Below are positions 9,723-21,864 of a stretch of 64,000 nt of DNA, one piece after another. How positions within the stretch are numbered: the stretch's first letter is position 1; each line of letters begins with the position of its first letter. Source of the stretch: Athripsodes cinereus (Eukaryota; Arthropoda; Insecta; Trichoptera; Leptoceridae). The notes beneath the pieces were generated by a model that was given only the letters and a program-made list of their open reading frames with translations, was not told where the DNA came from and did not search any database. The stretch spans positions 29,711,542-29,775,541 of the forward strand of contig OX388305.1 of the NCBI GenBank assembly GCA_947579605.1, written 5' to 3'. Position numbers and translations under genes: made by a program.

Positions 9723-12333
9723 CATATGAATGAAACATGACATTATTATTTTTATTTGCGCTAAACAACAATACTTCTTACCAACATGTGATTTCAAAGA
9801 CAAAATGTTAAAGCCTGTATTATTTTTTTTTCATGTAAATGTTTTTTTTGTTGTTGTTAAAAATCAAACATCAATTTTGATTGCTGATTAATTAGTACAC
9901 GCGACGTCCAATATCAATCAATTATCAGTTTTCTATAAATTATATATATTTATACAGTAAAAAATGGGTATTTAATATTTCATCAAAATTTAACATTTAT
10001 TCGGTTGTTTCACTAATGAAATTATCAGTATTTATAAATTAATTAATATAATGGAATAATATGTGTAGTGTATTTGGCCTCAGGATACGTGATAGCTATA
10101 ATTAAGTGAACTAACTCTACCCACGTTGCAATATAATATAGTTTATACTCGAGTATAACTTGACACAATTTTTCAACCGAAATAAATAAAGCTCGAAATG
10201 AAATTTACGACTGGAACATGAGCAAATTTAATCCAACGTAAAATTAAAAACCGTGTAATCATAATTTACATTAATTTCACGAAAGCTATGGTATTGTAAA
10301 ATTTCATACCTTCATCTCTTTTACTCATACAGAATACATGATTGAATTAAGGATATCTGCCTATTTCCTTCTTATCAGTATGTATCTATATTTTTCTTTT
10401 TCCTTCTGTTCTGTCTCGTATTTAGTTTTTGGCCTTCCAAATAAAAACAGCCTTACTTCACGCGCGGACAAATTTGATTATAAAAATGTTATTAACTACC
10501 AGCTCCTTGCCAGAGCGAAACTTCAATTAGTTATCTACAGTCTACGCAGTTTCGTGAAAAAAACAAACAAACATACGATTCCAATTCTTAGGTTATTAAT
10601 CATCATATACGTAACACTTTCCAAGCAAAAAACTCAAAAGCAGGTTTATATTATTCTTTAGTGTATTCTGCCAGTAAATTTATATTTTATAATTTACTTT
10701 TTTTTTTAAAGTTGTGTGTTATTTGTATTCAATGATATACTTGTACAAGAATACCATAAATCAAAACAATGCATGATATTCGACGAAAAAAAAAATAATT
10801 ATGATTTGCGAGAAGGACGAACCGTAAAACTGGCAGTTGCGTAACAAATAATAGCTAAATAAACCACCGTATCTGCGGAAGAATTTTTCTTCTTGTTATC
10901 GTATCAAGGCTCAGGTAAACACGCCGCTATATTATACTCACACTAATTGAGAAGAATGACTGGCGAAAACCAACACACGTAATAAATCTAAACAAAAACT
11001 TGCAACATAATATTTAATATTGAAATCGTGTTTAGTTGTTTCCTTCACATTATTATTTTTTTATACTGTTGCCAGTGAGTGTTGTTCCCGTTACTCAAAG
11101 GATGTCGTGATCTGTGGTACACGACGCTGAGAAAGTTTAAGGTGAAAGTAGGTAGATAGATACCTACAACTCGTTCAAACTTTGTCAATGATTAAGTATC
11201 GGTTAACTCGCAGAGGAATTTAAAAACTTCGCGTATCACCACCCACATCAGTGATGTATGGAAGTTGTTAAGCGGATGGATCAGAAATACGTAAAAATAC
11301 TCGTACGTGGTAAATGCATTGCTATAAATATCAATGGCGGGACTACGATTTTTATATCGGTCATGATTTAGTACTGAAAAAATTTCTATTTCATAAATTA
11401 GGTATATTTATTTTATACCTGAAATTTCAAATTTTTACCTCCTCCATGTCGTCAAATATTCAATTTGGCATCGAAATTTGAAATATTTCAGTATCATATT
11501 ATTTTTGTATAACAAATTCAGACAAAATCTAAATTTTATGCTACGTATGTCATCCTTTTTAGCATACATGGAAAGTACGCCACTGATATGTACAATTGTA
11601 CATACATACATACATAGGTGTGCGTTTGATATCAGTAGAACAGAGGAAAGGACTATAATATTGATTCAAAATGATTTGAACTTCATTAGAAAACTAAATT
11701 ATGGAAACTTTTACGTCAATAATCGCGAAATATCTACGGAGTACTGTACTGTATTAAAGTACAACAAAAGCATTCTCAACTAAATTCAGGGATAAGAATT
11801 TTATAACTATAAGTTTAAATTGAAAGTATTGTAGAGTGTAGTAGAAAAGGTTTTGTGAGAACATGAAATGATGCATAAAATAATCGGAGAAGAATGGGTA
11901 AGTACCTTCTTCTTGCGATTCTATTCTCTCCAGATTTTGTTACGTGATAGGAAACTGGTTTACTTTAGATACCATTGAGGATGAAACATCTCAAAGGAAA
12001 TAGCTAAGCTTTCAACAATCTAACGAGTAATTCGAAGTTTAAAAACTTTTATAATCCTACTCAATATGAATTCAGTGAATTTTTCGTATTTACTGTTTAT
12101 TCAATGTGCATATTCACATAAAAAGTATACATACATATATAATTATGTTCTGGGGTAAAGTCCTATTCTAGTTAAAACCTACCATTTTATAAATCGAGTT
12201 AATATCCTCTGCAGCACTTCGTTGTTTTCTGAAAAAATGAAAATATTTAATTAGGTATCTCAAAAACTGTATTGACTTTTTTAGAACCATAAGGAAAAGA
12301 TTAAAACACAATGAGGCAACATAAGTTATTATG
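9721..12333. other. AT-rich DNA, nothing recognised
   Basis: Plus-strand frames of 107 codons (10338-10661) and 101 codons (11478-11783) exist. Both are low-complexity peptides with no motif I know. No supporting signals; treated as chance. Confidence 0.45.
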
Positions 12334-12432
12334 TTTTTTTTTATTTAAAAAAAAATATATATATCTGGGTTTTTGTTATAAATCCAAATACAACCTTATA
12401 CACCTTTCACACTAAGCTAAAAGCTTGTGTCT
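12334..12432 (-). repeat. SINE body fragment, copy 1
   Basis: The minus strand reads GACACAAGCTTTTAGCTTA, then a GTGAAAGGTGTATAAGGTTG-like block, ATTTGGATTTATAACAAAAA, CCCAGATATAT, then a poly-A/T run. It matches copies at 16261, 17812, 18374 and more distantly 53214 and 56713. The tRNA-like head seen in other copies is absent here, because the copy starts exactly at GACACAAGC. Confidence 0.7.
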
Positions 12433-12770
12433 TTTATCTATGTTATTTTTATAATAAACATTGCATGAAATTATATATGTAATAAGACACGAAAGTAGCA
12501 GTAGCAGGTAAATATCCAGCATGACAGGTGGTAACAATACTAGGTGTACCAGAACAATACTTGAAGCTGTCATTTGGGTTTTAAGAGCGGATTTCGGAGC
12601 CTTCAGCATGTCATTAATTGGACAAAGCACACCTCGCGAAAAGAATGGGTTACCGGTTACGTATGATTTCAAGCCTCGTCCGGATCACTACCAAATAAGG
12701 TGACGTTGTCGAGTTAAATAAAATAAATTATTATGGATTTGGAAAAATCGTATACGATAAAATATTTTAC
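12433..12770. other. Unassigned stretch, slightly GC-richer
   Basis: 12500-12700 has more G+C than its surroundings and short frames on both strands. The minus-strand peptide includes SRGVLCPINDMLKAPKSALK. I recognise nothing in it; it may be the eroded 5' part of the mariner that follows, or another element. Confidence 0.3.
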
Positions 12771-13146
12771 TTGGTCCATAAAAAGATTAATAGCACAATA
12801 AATATAAGTTCGGCTAAGGCTAAGCTGGTGGAGTCACGCTACAAAATGCATCCCCATCCACTATATTTTCCTAACCTGGTTCCCAGTGATTCATTCCTTT
12901 TACCAAACATGAAAAAATGTCTTGGGAAACGAAGATTTCGAACTGATTTGGAGGTTATCACCGAAATTTTGGCGTATTTTCAGGGCCTTGGAAAAATTAA
13001 CTACAAAGAGGGGATCCAAAACCTCCAGCATCGTCTAACTAAGTGTATAGCTCTAAAAGAAGATAAAGTTGAAAAATAAATATCATCCATTAGAAAAAAG
13101 TAAGTCTTTGTTTCATTTTTACCGGACTTATCAATCCGCCCTCGTA
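12771..13146 (+). pseudogene. Mariner transposase 3' half with terminal repeat
   Basis: The frame 12771-13079 ends the transposase. HPLYFPNLVPSDSFLLPNMK corresponds to the mariner HPPYSPDLAPSDYFLFPNLK block. The aspartate in PSD, the third of the D,D34D triad, is kept. YFQGLGKINYKEGIQNLQHR and WTKCI-like TKCIALKEDKVEK then match the family's C-terminus. The residues before AKAKLVESRY no longer show the upstream DNA(R/P)SH catalytic aspartate. After the stop, ACCGGACTTATCAATCCGCC then CTCGTA (to about 13146) resembles the mariner inverted repeat, ending at a TA. No matching 5' terminal repeat was seen, so it is a dead, half-length copy. Confidence 0.85.
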
Positions 13147-13440
13147 CAAGTAAGCATTTTAATACTACGGGGCAGAAAATATCACCTCATAAAAATTATG
13201 ATGAATTGAACTCAAAATTTTCATATTATTATTTTGTTATTTTATATGGGGAACTAATTATTTGTTCGGCTATTAATCCATTCGTTTGGCAAGAAAAATC
13301 AGCATTTAAGTCATTTGCACAGCAAACAATGTTTTCATCGGCAATAAATAAAAAATAAGCGCAACACTTGTTTTACAAACAAACTTGGTTATATCGGCAA
13401 ATTGATAAATTTTAACGGCTTAATACATACTCGTACAACA

Positions 13441-13523
13441 AAATAATTAATTGACCAGCATAGTTGTTATTTGAGCAGCAGAATTATTATTTGACCAGCA
13501 GAATTATTATTTGACCGGCAGAA
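13441..13523 (+). repeat. Subterminal 20-bp tandem repeat of a MULE-like element
   Basis: Four imperfect tandem copies of TTTGACCAGCAGAATTATTA; the last has CCGG for CCAG. The reverse-complement motif GCTGGTCATTTATTT and TTTTGCTGGACAAATAA occurs at 13807-13840. The two clusters therefore bracket the transposase remnant at 13555-13764 in inverted orientation, as in subterminal or terminal repeats of Mutator-like elements. Confidence 0.65.
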
Positions 13524-13554
13524 AATATTAATCGATAAACAATATTTTTCACAC

Positions 13555-13764
13555 ACCGATCTACCTTCGGATCCTCATGAAGTTTTTGTGATTTCTTACC
13601 AAATTAATGATGACTACGAAAATAGTCCCAGTTTCCGCTTTTCTATATCAACGAAATATCTAACTGAAATGTCGAAAAACGCTAGTGTCGTTCATTCAGA
13701 TGGTACATATAAAATCACATACAAAGATGCTACATACAAAGATTTATTATTTGAACAAGATTAA
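13555..13764 (+). pseudogene. MULE transposase fragment
   Basis: An uninterrupted 69-codon frame with no useful start ends at TAA 13762-13764. It reads TDLPSDPHEVFVISYQINDD, then SFRFSISTKYL, then VVHSDGTYKITYKD. This matches the segment just before the DDE domain in insect Mutator-like transposases (LPxDPxxVFVVxYxI...FRFxxTTKxL...HxDATYKL). The HSD aspartate would be the first catalytic residue. The rest of the domain is missing, and the frame stops after ATYKDLLFEQD, so this is an internally deleted, non-autonomous copy. Confidence 0.7.
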
Positions 13765-13806
13765 ACATTTAGCTTACACAAGTTTAATTAAAATTAGCTC
13801 ACGGTT

Positions 13807-13840
13807 TGCTGGTCATTTATTTATTTTGCTGGACAAATAA
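13807..13840. repeat. Inverted partner of the TTTGACCAGCA repeats
   Basis: GCTGGTCATTTATTTATTTT followed by GCTGGACAAATAA. Read on the minus strand these are two diverged copies of the TTTGACCAGCA motif at 13441-13523, and they mark the right side of the MULE-like element. Confidence 0.55.
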
Positions 13841-13869
13841 TCGTCATGTTATTATAAAATGTGAATTAA

Positions 13870-16260
13870 ATAAATAAATATTATGGTAAGAAATAAATAA
13901 TATTTATGATTGAAATCGTTGAACATTGAGATATATTTTTGAGAAGTAAATTTCCCTTAGACATTAAAGAATTAATAAAAATGATTGGTTAGTAATTTTA
14001 ATTAAAAAAGATAATGTTGTGTGAGCATTATGAACATCAAGTAATTAGTTAATACTTTTTCTAGAGGCATTACAGCATCATTTACTTTGTAACACATACA
14101 ATAGATGTCTTTCCAATTTTCGGAGCGTGAGAAAGGCTCAGGTGTTGGCTGTGGAAAATGAACGTAAAGTTTATTTTTGTTTAAGCTCTAGAATTTTAAG
14201 CTTTCGTCTCCGAAAAGCATCACAACCTAAAAGGGTAAAATAACGAAACAACACTGGTTAATTACATGTATTGTCCTTTTTGGTAATCCTTAAAATATGC
14301 CTTTATAAATCAATGACAAGAAATCTCTTTTGATGGCCATAAACATGATTGTATATGTGTTTGGTTGGCAAGAACCCATAGTACATAAAAAAGTTGATTA
14401 AGGACGAAAAAGTTAGTAATTAAGTAGAAATCAGATTACGGAGGATTTGATTACATTCTTGTAGTCATGGGCGATTCGAAAATCGTTTTTCAATTAAGGA
14501 AGCCAACATGACTGTTTAAATGAAAAGTTCATTAATCATATTTATACGTATGTACGTTATTGAGAATATTTTTACGCGTAAAAATGTTAAGTTGCAGAAA
14601 ATAATGGTATTTTTAATTACTAGCTGGACACCTACCTACTTGGTAGTTACGTTGTACAAGGTACATTTACATATGCGAACTTCCATTAGGAATATGAATG
14701 ATTCTACGTTTGTGAATCGACACTAGGCTTGGTTAAGCGAGGGTTCGTGAGTTCTATTTTTCGAGTGAACAGAATGTTTCTGCTCAATTCTGGGGCTGAT
14801 TTGATTGAAATGATTAATCTGGAGTGGTTTAAAATCCATTTATGATCAACATTCCTTTGTAAGTGAATCCAGTCTCCGGCACCCGAACGTGTCAAAAATA
14901 AAAAAATAACGTAAGTATAATATTTTTTTCTGTGATTTGACGTGCTTCACATTATAGACATTCTGGTTATCGTTAGATATTTTGTGTTTTGAGGAACTTG
15001 GAATCAAATAAGGTGGCTATAATGTAGTAATTTTTTTTGTAACACACACCACCTATGTAACAAATATATTTATAAGGTAAACACTTGTACGTTGAATAGG
15101 TACATCTATCCACTTCAAGAAAAATTAAAAGCTGTATTAGATTCTCGGAGTCCTTACGCATGTATAATAAAAGAGTTGCTGTTTTTGATGGGAAATTTCC
15201 GATGTATTTGAAATGCGTATTTGATATTTTTATACAGATGTTCATGGGAGCAAAGTAAATACAATTATTTTATCCGCGTAAACTTCGCAAATAAAATAAC
15301 CGAAGTAAATTCAATTCCTTGCTTACATGATATCACTTATTGGAAATTGTATCTATCTAATATAATCCTAACAATACTGAGGAATAACAATAATCAGATA
15401 ATGGGATAGATATTAAATTATGTTTTAGATATTTATTATATTAGGTAGACATTTAGTTGACCCCCAGTTTAATTAATATGCTAGAAATAAAATGAATATA
15501 ATACACAAACCTAGCTGATAACCTCTTTACTTTCTTTATGATTAGTTTATTGTATGCACGGAGCTTAGGTGAGTGTTGATTATGTATACCTATTAATATC
15601 TACATAGGTACTACTTTTCATTAAGAAATTTTAATGTTAACTGACGTTAATAATTCTGAAAGATAATTTCGTCTCTCAGTGGATTCTTCCCAAGAAATTA
15701 CCTATATAAAGTATGTAAGTAGGTTTCATGTATAAATCTGCAGGTACGTTAATTGTGTTACATTAAAATGATTAATTACCTTCTCGTTCATCGTTCCTCT
15801 AGCACCCCCTGGGACTGTTTCTCATTAAGCAAGTCCAAGTAATAGAATAATCATTAAATATTAACAGGCAGGAAAATAAATATATGTAATCTTGAAATGC
15901 TAATCACGGGATATATTATTAAACATAACTATGTATATTACATTTAACCCTGGTGAAAATAAGTTTCATTCAGTAAAACATTACAATTGAATAATTACAG
16001 AATATTGAAATAAAGATTACGAAGTCAAAATACTACGTAACTTTATTTATTTATTTTCATCACTCGTTAAATTTTCGCAAATAAAATAGAATACTACGGG
16101 GTCAAGAAATGTTCATTGATGTTAATAGCTTAAATAGAGTTTAATTATTATTAATCGGTTACGGCAATCCACACGATTCGGGTGACATGTGTTAAATAGA
16201 GTATACAAAATGATAAAAATCTAAACAAGTAAAGAGAAATAAAATGCGCTTGATAATTTT
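13870..16260. other. AT-rich DNA, nothing recognised
   Basis: Only short frames. Near 14875, CGGCACCCGAACG resembles the inverted TCGGGTGCCGG of the SINE head at 17900, but the match is too short to call. No other structure seen. Confidence 0.4.
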
Positions 16261-16357
16261 ACACAAGCTTTTACTAGCTTACTGTGAAAGGGTGTATAAG
16301 GTTGTATTTGGGTTTATAACAAACAAAACCCAGATATATCTTTTTTAAAAAAAAAAT
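16261..16357 (+). repeat. SINE body fragment, copy 2
   Basis: ACACAAGCTTTTACTAGCTT, then ACTGTGAAAGGGTGTATAAG, GTTGTATTTGGGTTTATAAC and AAAACCCAGATATATC, then a T6A10 run. GGGTTTATAAC and ACAAAACCC can fold into a hairpin. The copy begins at the same place as copies 1 and 4. Confidence 0.75.
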
Positions 16358-17811
16358 CTATTTCATTCACAATGTCGGTGTTTAGATAGTAGAATTTCGT
16401 AAGAATTCTATATGAAAATGTTTGATCTTCTTTCTTAATTTATTATTTGTTTTAATAAAGTGCTCCTCTCTTATCCTTACCTTGCACATTTAACGAGTTT
16501 TTAAGAATTATTCTTAGTTCTATTAACAGAAGACTTATCCTTTAATTGAAAAAAGCTTTACGTTCGATGAGACATTCCAGACAGATAAATGAGCACAGTG
16601 AGAGGAATTCAATTTAATTAATTTGTCTTTTGTCAACTTCGTAAGTACACACGAATAATTAATAGTTAATTTTTTTTATTTCTAATTTAGTAACTACGAT
16701 ATTGTTAATAATTTAAGTTAACTTAATTAAGTGCTCATATATTTCTGAAGATCTAATAATTATTATTATTGTTCGCAGCTAAATACGTATATAGAGATAA
16801 AACATTTATATTTATCAGTTGAATTATTCGATGTGAAATGTATGAAATAATAATTATGCATTCCAGTACCAAAATTATTTATATGAAGGCAGATGTATCG
16901 GTAGGTAATTATGTGTGCAAGTGAATATCCGTTACGAGATATCTAGAGATATATGAGCGATATATTTGCTGTTGCTGTGCTATAGAATTTTATTCAATTT
17001 CAGATTGTAAATTCGATGACATGTTGATGGTAACATCCCGAGGGCGCTTCAATACACAGGTGACGGAAATATAAGGGTGACGATGGGAGGCAAAAGTACC
17101 TAAGCTAGATTCAATATAAACGAGTACCTAAGATGTAATGTAAAGTTTACAGCAGAGTGAACTGAAAAACTAAATTACGATCTAATATCAAGGCTGTGGA
17201 ACGCTTAGTAAACTTGTGCATACATACATATACGAAACGTGGAAATATAATACATATTATATGATAATTAATAAACTATATAAAACACGTAATAGTTGTT
17301 AATTCAAAAAATGTACAGAAGTAATAATAAATAAACCAACATGATACGAAAATATTATACCTATGTTATATGGGAGTTATATTTAATATATAATGTAAAC
17401 TCTATAACAAATTACTATTTCAGAAATATAAATACAGGAGAAAATACTAAAAAAGACAGTGATACACAAATGAGCATTATGAATACAGTAATATACACAT
17501 AACAATAGATCTACTATGGTCGCGGTGACACAAGGGATACAAGGTCCCTTGACCTTCACTTAAAAAAAAAAAAAAAATATATACACATAAACATTTAATT
17601 ATACAGCAGAGAAGATCTTCTTTATGTATGAAAATAAATTAAAATTCTGTATATTCCAAATAACAACAAATTTAATTACTTAAAATCTATTAAATATTTG
17701 AATCTGTTCGTTTATATTATGTCCTCAAAAGTTGCTGTAATTAGCCAAAATATAGGAAAATCAGTACACTGTATATGAAGTCTCATCGGGCAGATTTAGG
17801 CTAAGAATGTT
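16358..17811. other. AT-rich DNA with one poly-A tract
   Basis: GACACAAGGGATACAAGGTC, then CCTTGACCTTCACTT and a run of about 16 A ends near 17577. This could be a retroposed tail of unknown source. Nothing else recognised. Confidence 0.35.
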
Positions 17812-17920
17812 ATAAGTAAATATATGTGTCTGGGTTTTTGTTATAAACCCAGGTACACCTTTACCAGTAAACTAGCATGTGTCGTGAAATGGGAGTAAGC
17901 CGGCACCCGAGATCGAACCA
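17812..17920 (-). repeat. SINE with tRNA-like B box, copy 3
   Basis: The minus strand starts with GGTTCGATCTC (complement of 17909-17919), a good RNA polymerase III B-box match to GGTTCGANNCC. It then reads GGGTGCCGGCTTACTCCC, ATTTCACGACACATGC, the shared body and the ACCTGGGTTTATAACAAAAA hairpin. No convincing A box lies upstream, so the head is truncated. This copy ties the tRNA-like head to the headless fragments elsewhere. Confidence 0.75.
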
Positions 17921-18120
17921 CGCGCATTTTATGCATAATTGTGAATATATTAGGCACATTGACAGACACTGTGAGATGAATATTTGATATCTGTTACCAA
18001 TTTCCAACAATATCCTTTATTTTTTTGTCGCTTCTTCAGGAACTTTTTGTTCTAATTGCAAGTGTTATGAACTTTTAGTTTATTTCTCGAGCGATGCCGG
18101 GTATAACTATACTAGAATAT

Positions 18121-18965
18121 TATAGCTGAGAAAATATCTAGTGGGCACTTACTGTGGGATTATTAGTAGTTTACATAGTAAAACTCCTAAAGAAGGTACA
18201 TAGCTAGTAAACAAACTCACAAGATACTTCACTATGGGATTATTAATAGTTAACGTTGTGAACCTCCTGAAAGAAGAAGTGAATCAATTCAACAAGATAT
18301 TTCACTGTTGGATTACTAGAATTTATCGTAGAAAACCTCCTAAAGTGAGTAGTGAATAAATTCAAGAAGATACTTTTTTTTTTTTAAAAAGATATAAGTA
18401 TCTGGGTTTTGTTTGTTATAAATCCAAATATAACTTTATACACCTTTCACAGTAAGCTACTAAAAGCTTGTGTCGTTTCACTGTTAGGTTATTCTTAGTT
18501 AATGGAATGAATCTCCTGAAGTAAATGATGAATAAATTCATGAAAATACTTCTCTATGGGATTTAAGTAGCTAACGTAAATAATCTCCTGATGAGTAAAT
18601 TAAAAAATATTCTTCATTGTTAGATAATTTTGTGGTTGATGTAGTGAAACTTCTGAAGTAAAGGATGAACTAATAAAAAATATACTTCACTTTAGGGCTA
18701 TTAGTAGTTAGTGTAGTGAATATAGTGAAGTAAATAATGAATAAATTTAAAATATAGTTCACTATAGGATTATTAGTAGTAAATGTAGTGAATTTTCTTA
18801 AGTAAATGATGAATACATTCAAGAAGATACTCCATTATGCGATTATTAGTAATTGACATAGTGAGCCTCATAAGTAAATGATGAATAAATTAAAAATGAT
18901 ACTTCACTGTTAGATTATTAGTGGTTAATGTAGTGAATCCCTTAAAGTAAGTTGTGAATAAATTG
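18121..18965. repeat. Tandem array of about 72-bp units (satellite)
   Basis: About ten diverged units. Each has a TTCACT(G/A)T(T/G)GGATTATTAGTAG core, then TTAATGTAGTGAA, CCTCCTGAAGTAAATGATG and AATAAATTCAAGAAGATAC. Cores start near 18156, 18237, 18312, 18484, 18556, 18621, 18695, 18767, 18840 and 18912. Spacing on the right side is 72-73 bp. The large step from 18312 to 18484 is explained by a SINE inserted at 18374. No coding frame runs through it. Confidence 0.85.
18374..18475 (-). repeat. SINE body fragment, copy 4, inside the satellite
   Basis: Minus-strand copy of the family (GACACAAGCTTTTAGTAGCT, then TTACTGTGAAAGGTGTATAA, AACCCAGATACTTATATC and poly-A). It splits one satellite unit between GAAGATAC and TTCACTGTT, so it is younger than that unit. 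Confidence 0.8.
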
Positions 18966-20290
18966 GAAAAGTAGATAGAGATACAATGTCATTGAGTTAT
19001 CGATCTCTTTCAAATATATATAATTAGGCTCGCAGGGTTTGGTTGATTGTACAGGGCGAGAACCTCGGGGGATATCGCCCGTCTGGGGCTTGAATGGAGG
19101 GGAAAGGATCATAGGCCCTTGGATGAATAATATTATGCTATACAACACTTATTTCAAGAAAATGTACGTGTGGAAAATATCAACAGTGTTTATGTTTGAA
19201 TATGGCTACAAAATGAAATGAAAATCGAATGGGAATATTGGTACGAAAAATTATATAGAATAATAATGTTTCACTGTTTTTACAAGTTATTTTCTCATGA
19301 TATTCTTCTTCTTTGTAGATCTAATTCCTCAAACTTTAGATTTTTGAAGACTTTCAAAACCTAAGTAGAAGTTTTAGAAATTATTTTTCTGTTGTACTTA
19401 GTTGTCATCATACAACGGAAATGAACCACTAGTTAGAATGAGATTTTCACGGCTCACATCTGTACTGCACATAAAACTTCATATGCATACAGGTGTTGAA
19501 ATAAAAGGAAAAATAATTCTGAAGAAAACGTTCAGTATTCAAGTCGTAGTAGGGGCGTTATATTACAGGAATATGGAATATGGTGAGTTTTTGGGTGTTT
19601 TATTTTATTCAGGTAGGCAATGAAAACAGTTAGGACGGTTATTGCGGCCGTGAGTATTATTATGAAAGTGACCATTGCAGCAAGAAAATTCCCAAAACAT
19701 AACAAAAAATACCTACATACGTTACGTAAGCTCAGTACTCAAACAGACCAAACCAGATGATTTAAATACATTTAATTTCTTTCCTCATCTCATCACAGTA
19801 TAGGGAGCGTACTTCTTGTACATGTAAACACATTTAGTTTAAATTATAAATGTATTGGAGCTAAAAATGATTTTTTTCAAGTACGTTGTTTCAGTGTCAA
19901 AACTGCCATTCATGGTGAAAACTTGTCAAATGTCAAATACTTATTTGTCATTCATTATTTAAAATCGATCAGGAAGTCATACTTGTTCATATGACTTCCT
20001 GATCGATTGTTCAGAATTTTATCAATATTTTATAACACCACGTGTAAAGTTTTCTTCACCTAGACATTGAAATTACAATAATGTCTTCTTAACTTACTAT
20101 GAAAGCATAAGTAATTATGTCTTTATTATACTTTAAAAGTATTAAGCTAACGTACCCAAAATATATAAAATTATGTATTCAATGAAATATAATACAATTC
20201 AAGTGGTGTGTACTCTTAATAAGTAACGTTTTATAAAGCTATTAACACTTTAACTAAAAAATAATTCATTTAAAAATAAAATTCTATACG
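18966..20290. other. Unassigned DNA with a GC-richer patch
   Basis: 19025-19125 is G+C-rich and open on both strands (minus strand GPMILSPPFKPQTGDIPRGS). I recognise no family. The rest is AT-rich with short frames only. Confidence 0.35.
19963..20008. repeat. Perfect 19-bp-arm hairpin
   Basis: AATCGATCAGGAAGTCATA at 19963-19981, an 8-nt loop, and the exact reverse complement at 19990-20008. It is not part of any repeat family I can see. Confidence 0.85.
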
Positions 20291-20518
20291 GTGAAGATCT
20301 TCTGCGTAAGTTTTCGAGTGTCCTGTAAAAGGCAGGTGTTCGAAAAAAATAAAACATTTTACATCTTAAATTCAGCGTTGAGGTTTGCCACCCATCCTGA
20401 ATGTCTTGATTTTATATTGGCACGGAGAGGACAGTTTGCATGTTTCTTACATGCAGCTGATCTGTTGGCTACCCCACTTGTGGGATATGCCGTGATGGTA
20501 TAGTAGTAGTAGTAGTAG
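20291..20518 (+). pseudogene. LINE-like C-terminal fragment, (TAG)n family, copy B
   Basis: Best copy of the family. An open frame from 20291 gives VSFRVSCKRQVFEKN, a variable stretch, then SALRFATHPECLDFILARRG, QFACFLHAADLLATPLVGYA and VMV. The stop at 20501-20503 is the first TAG of a (TAG)n tail running to 20518, so the coding end and the microsatellite tail coincide. The minus-strand copy at 54523-54700 matches from VSF(P/R)V to the TAGs. I do not recognise the protein; a retrotransposon ORF C-terminus with a (TAG)n 3' tail is the best explanation. Confidence 0.6.
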
Positions 20519-21864
20519 AAGATCGATTTTCTTCTATAGGATCTATTAAACTACGAATGATTAAAAAGGCAATACGCGCATAAATATAATTCACCAAAAT
20601 ATGTTTAAAACTGACGTCTTTTTAAAATTATTAAAATTTGTCTGTATTTTTCTTCTTGCTTCGAAAATAAATTGATTTGGAGTGAAAAAATGCCAATAAA
20701 AATAGTCACATGTCTGTACATAAATTTATTATTTCTAAAGCATTGTTACGGCTTAGAGGCAAATAATAAAAAAGTAAACCTAAAGTAAATCCAATAAGAA
20801 AGTTTATAGAATAATGATAACAATAATAAATTTATTTGATGTAGGCGAATGTCTGTTGTGAGCACTGAACCACAAATACAAAACGACTTGTAAGCATAGC
20901 ACGAAATGTCTGATCCAAAATATTGAACGTAAAAAAGGGCATTGTACGATGCCTGGATGCAATAATCTCTCCATTTCATACCAACTGTTACGAGTAAAAA
21001 TATCTTACGAAAAAGGTTTTTACTTATATGCACTCACGCATATATACAGGAATGTCTTGGGATTTTATTAATATTTATAAGATATTTTCATTTTAACTAT
21101 ATATGTACTTGAATCATTAATTTGGTATTAAGCACCTACCTGTCTATCACATTTTTCTATTCAGGCTCAGGCAATGTTGTTAGTATTAAGAGGTTTTTAG
21201 ACGTTATAAAAAGGTTGGTAATATTATAAAAATATATCTACTCATTTACTAATTAATCTTATATAGGAAATGTTTCTACTAATAATAGTAAATGTGCTGT
21301 AGTCTACTGCAGTACATGTCACTTCTCAGTTGAATCATGAATTATCAAACAGGAAGATGCTTGTTTCAGAGAAAGACATATAGATATATAACGTAGAGTT
21401 AAAAAGTATTATTTTATAAGGAAATATACGGAGTACATTTCAGTTGCCGGTTTCCAAAACAACGAGGAATAGAAAATAGTAACTATAATTTGTGTGGTAA
21501 CTTAATACATTTTTCTGATATATTCCACATCTTGCGTATTGCTCTACATAACTGCAAACGTGCTGAGACTATGTGATGTAATAAAATATATAATAAACAT
21601 TAACATTATATCATATTTAGTCGTGAAAATGTTACACTAGTTTATTTATTTCAAATAACGAAAGACGTTTTCATGTACACTCTGAAGATTTTTATTGTAA
21701 ATTATTACATATCAAATTTTTATTGTTTCATATATTTCTGGGAATATTAGATTGAATATACATCTAAATAGGTATAACTACTTCTAAAGTAACGAGAATT
21801 TCGTGGCGCTCAATAGACATATAATACATTGCAGATAGCTGGTAAGTAGTTTTTTTGCTCAGCT
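20519..21864. other. AT-rich DNA, nothing recognised
   Basis: Only a 95-codon minus-strand frame (20746-21033) of low-complexity aromatic and leucine-rich peptide. No similarity seen. Confidence 0.4.

Noticed and set aside
10338..10661. 107-codon plus-strand frame as a gene
   Set aside because: Peptide is low complexity, no motif, no splice or promoter context; frames of this length are expected by chance in 64 kb.
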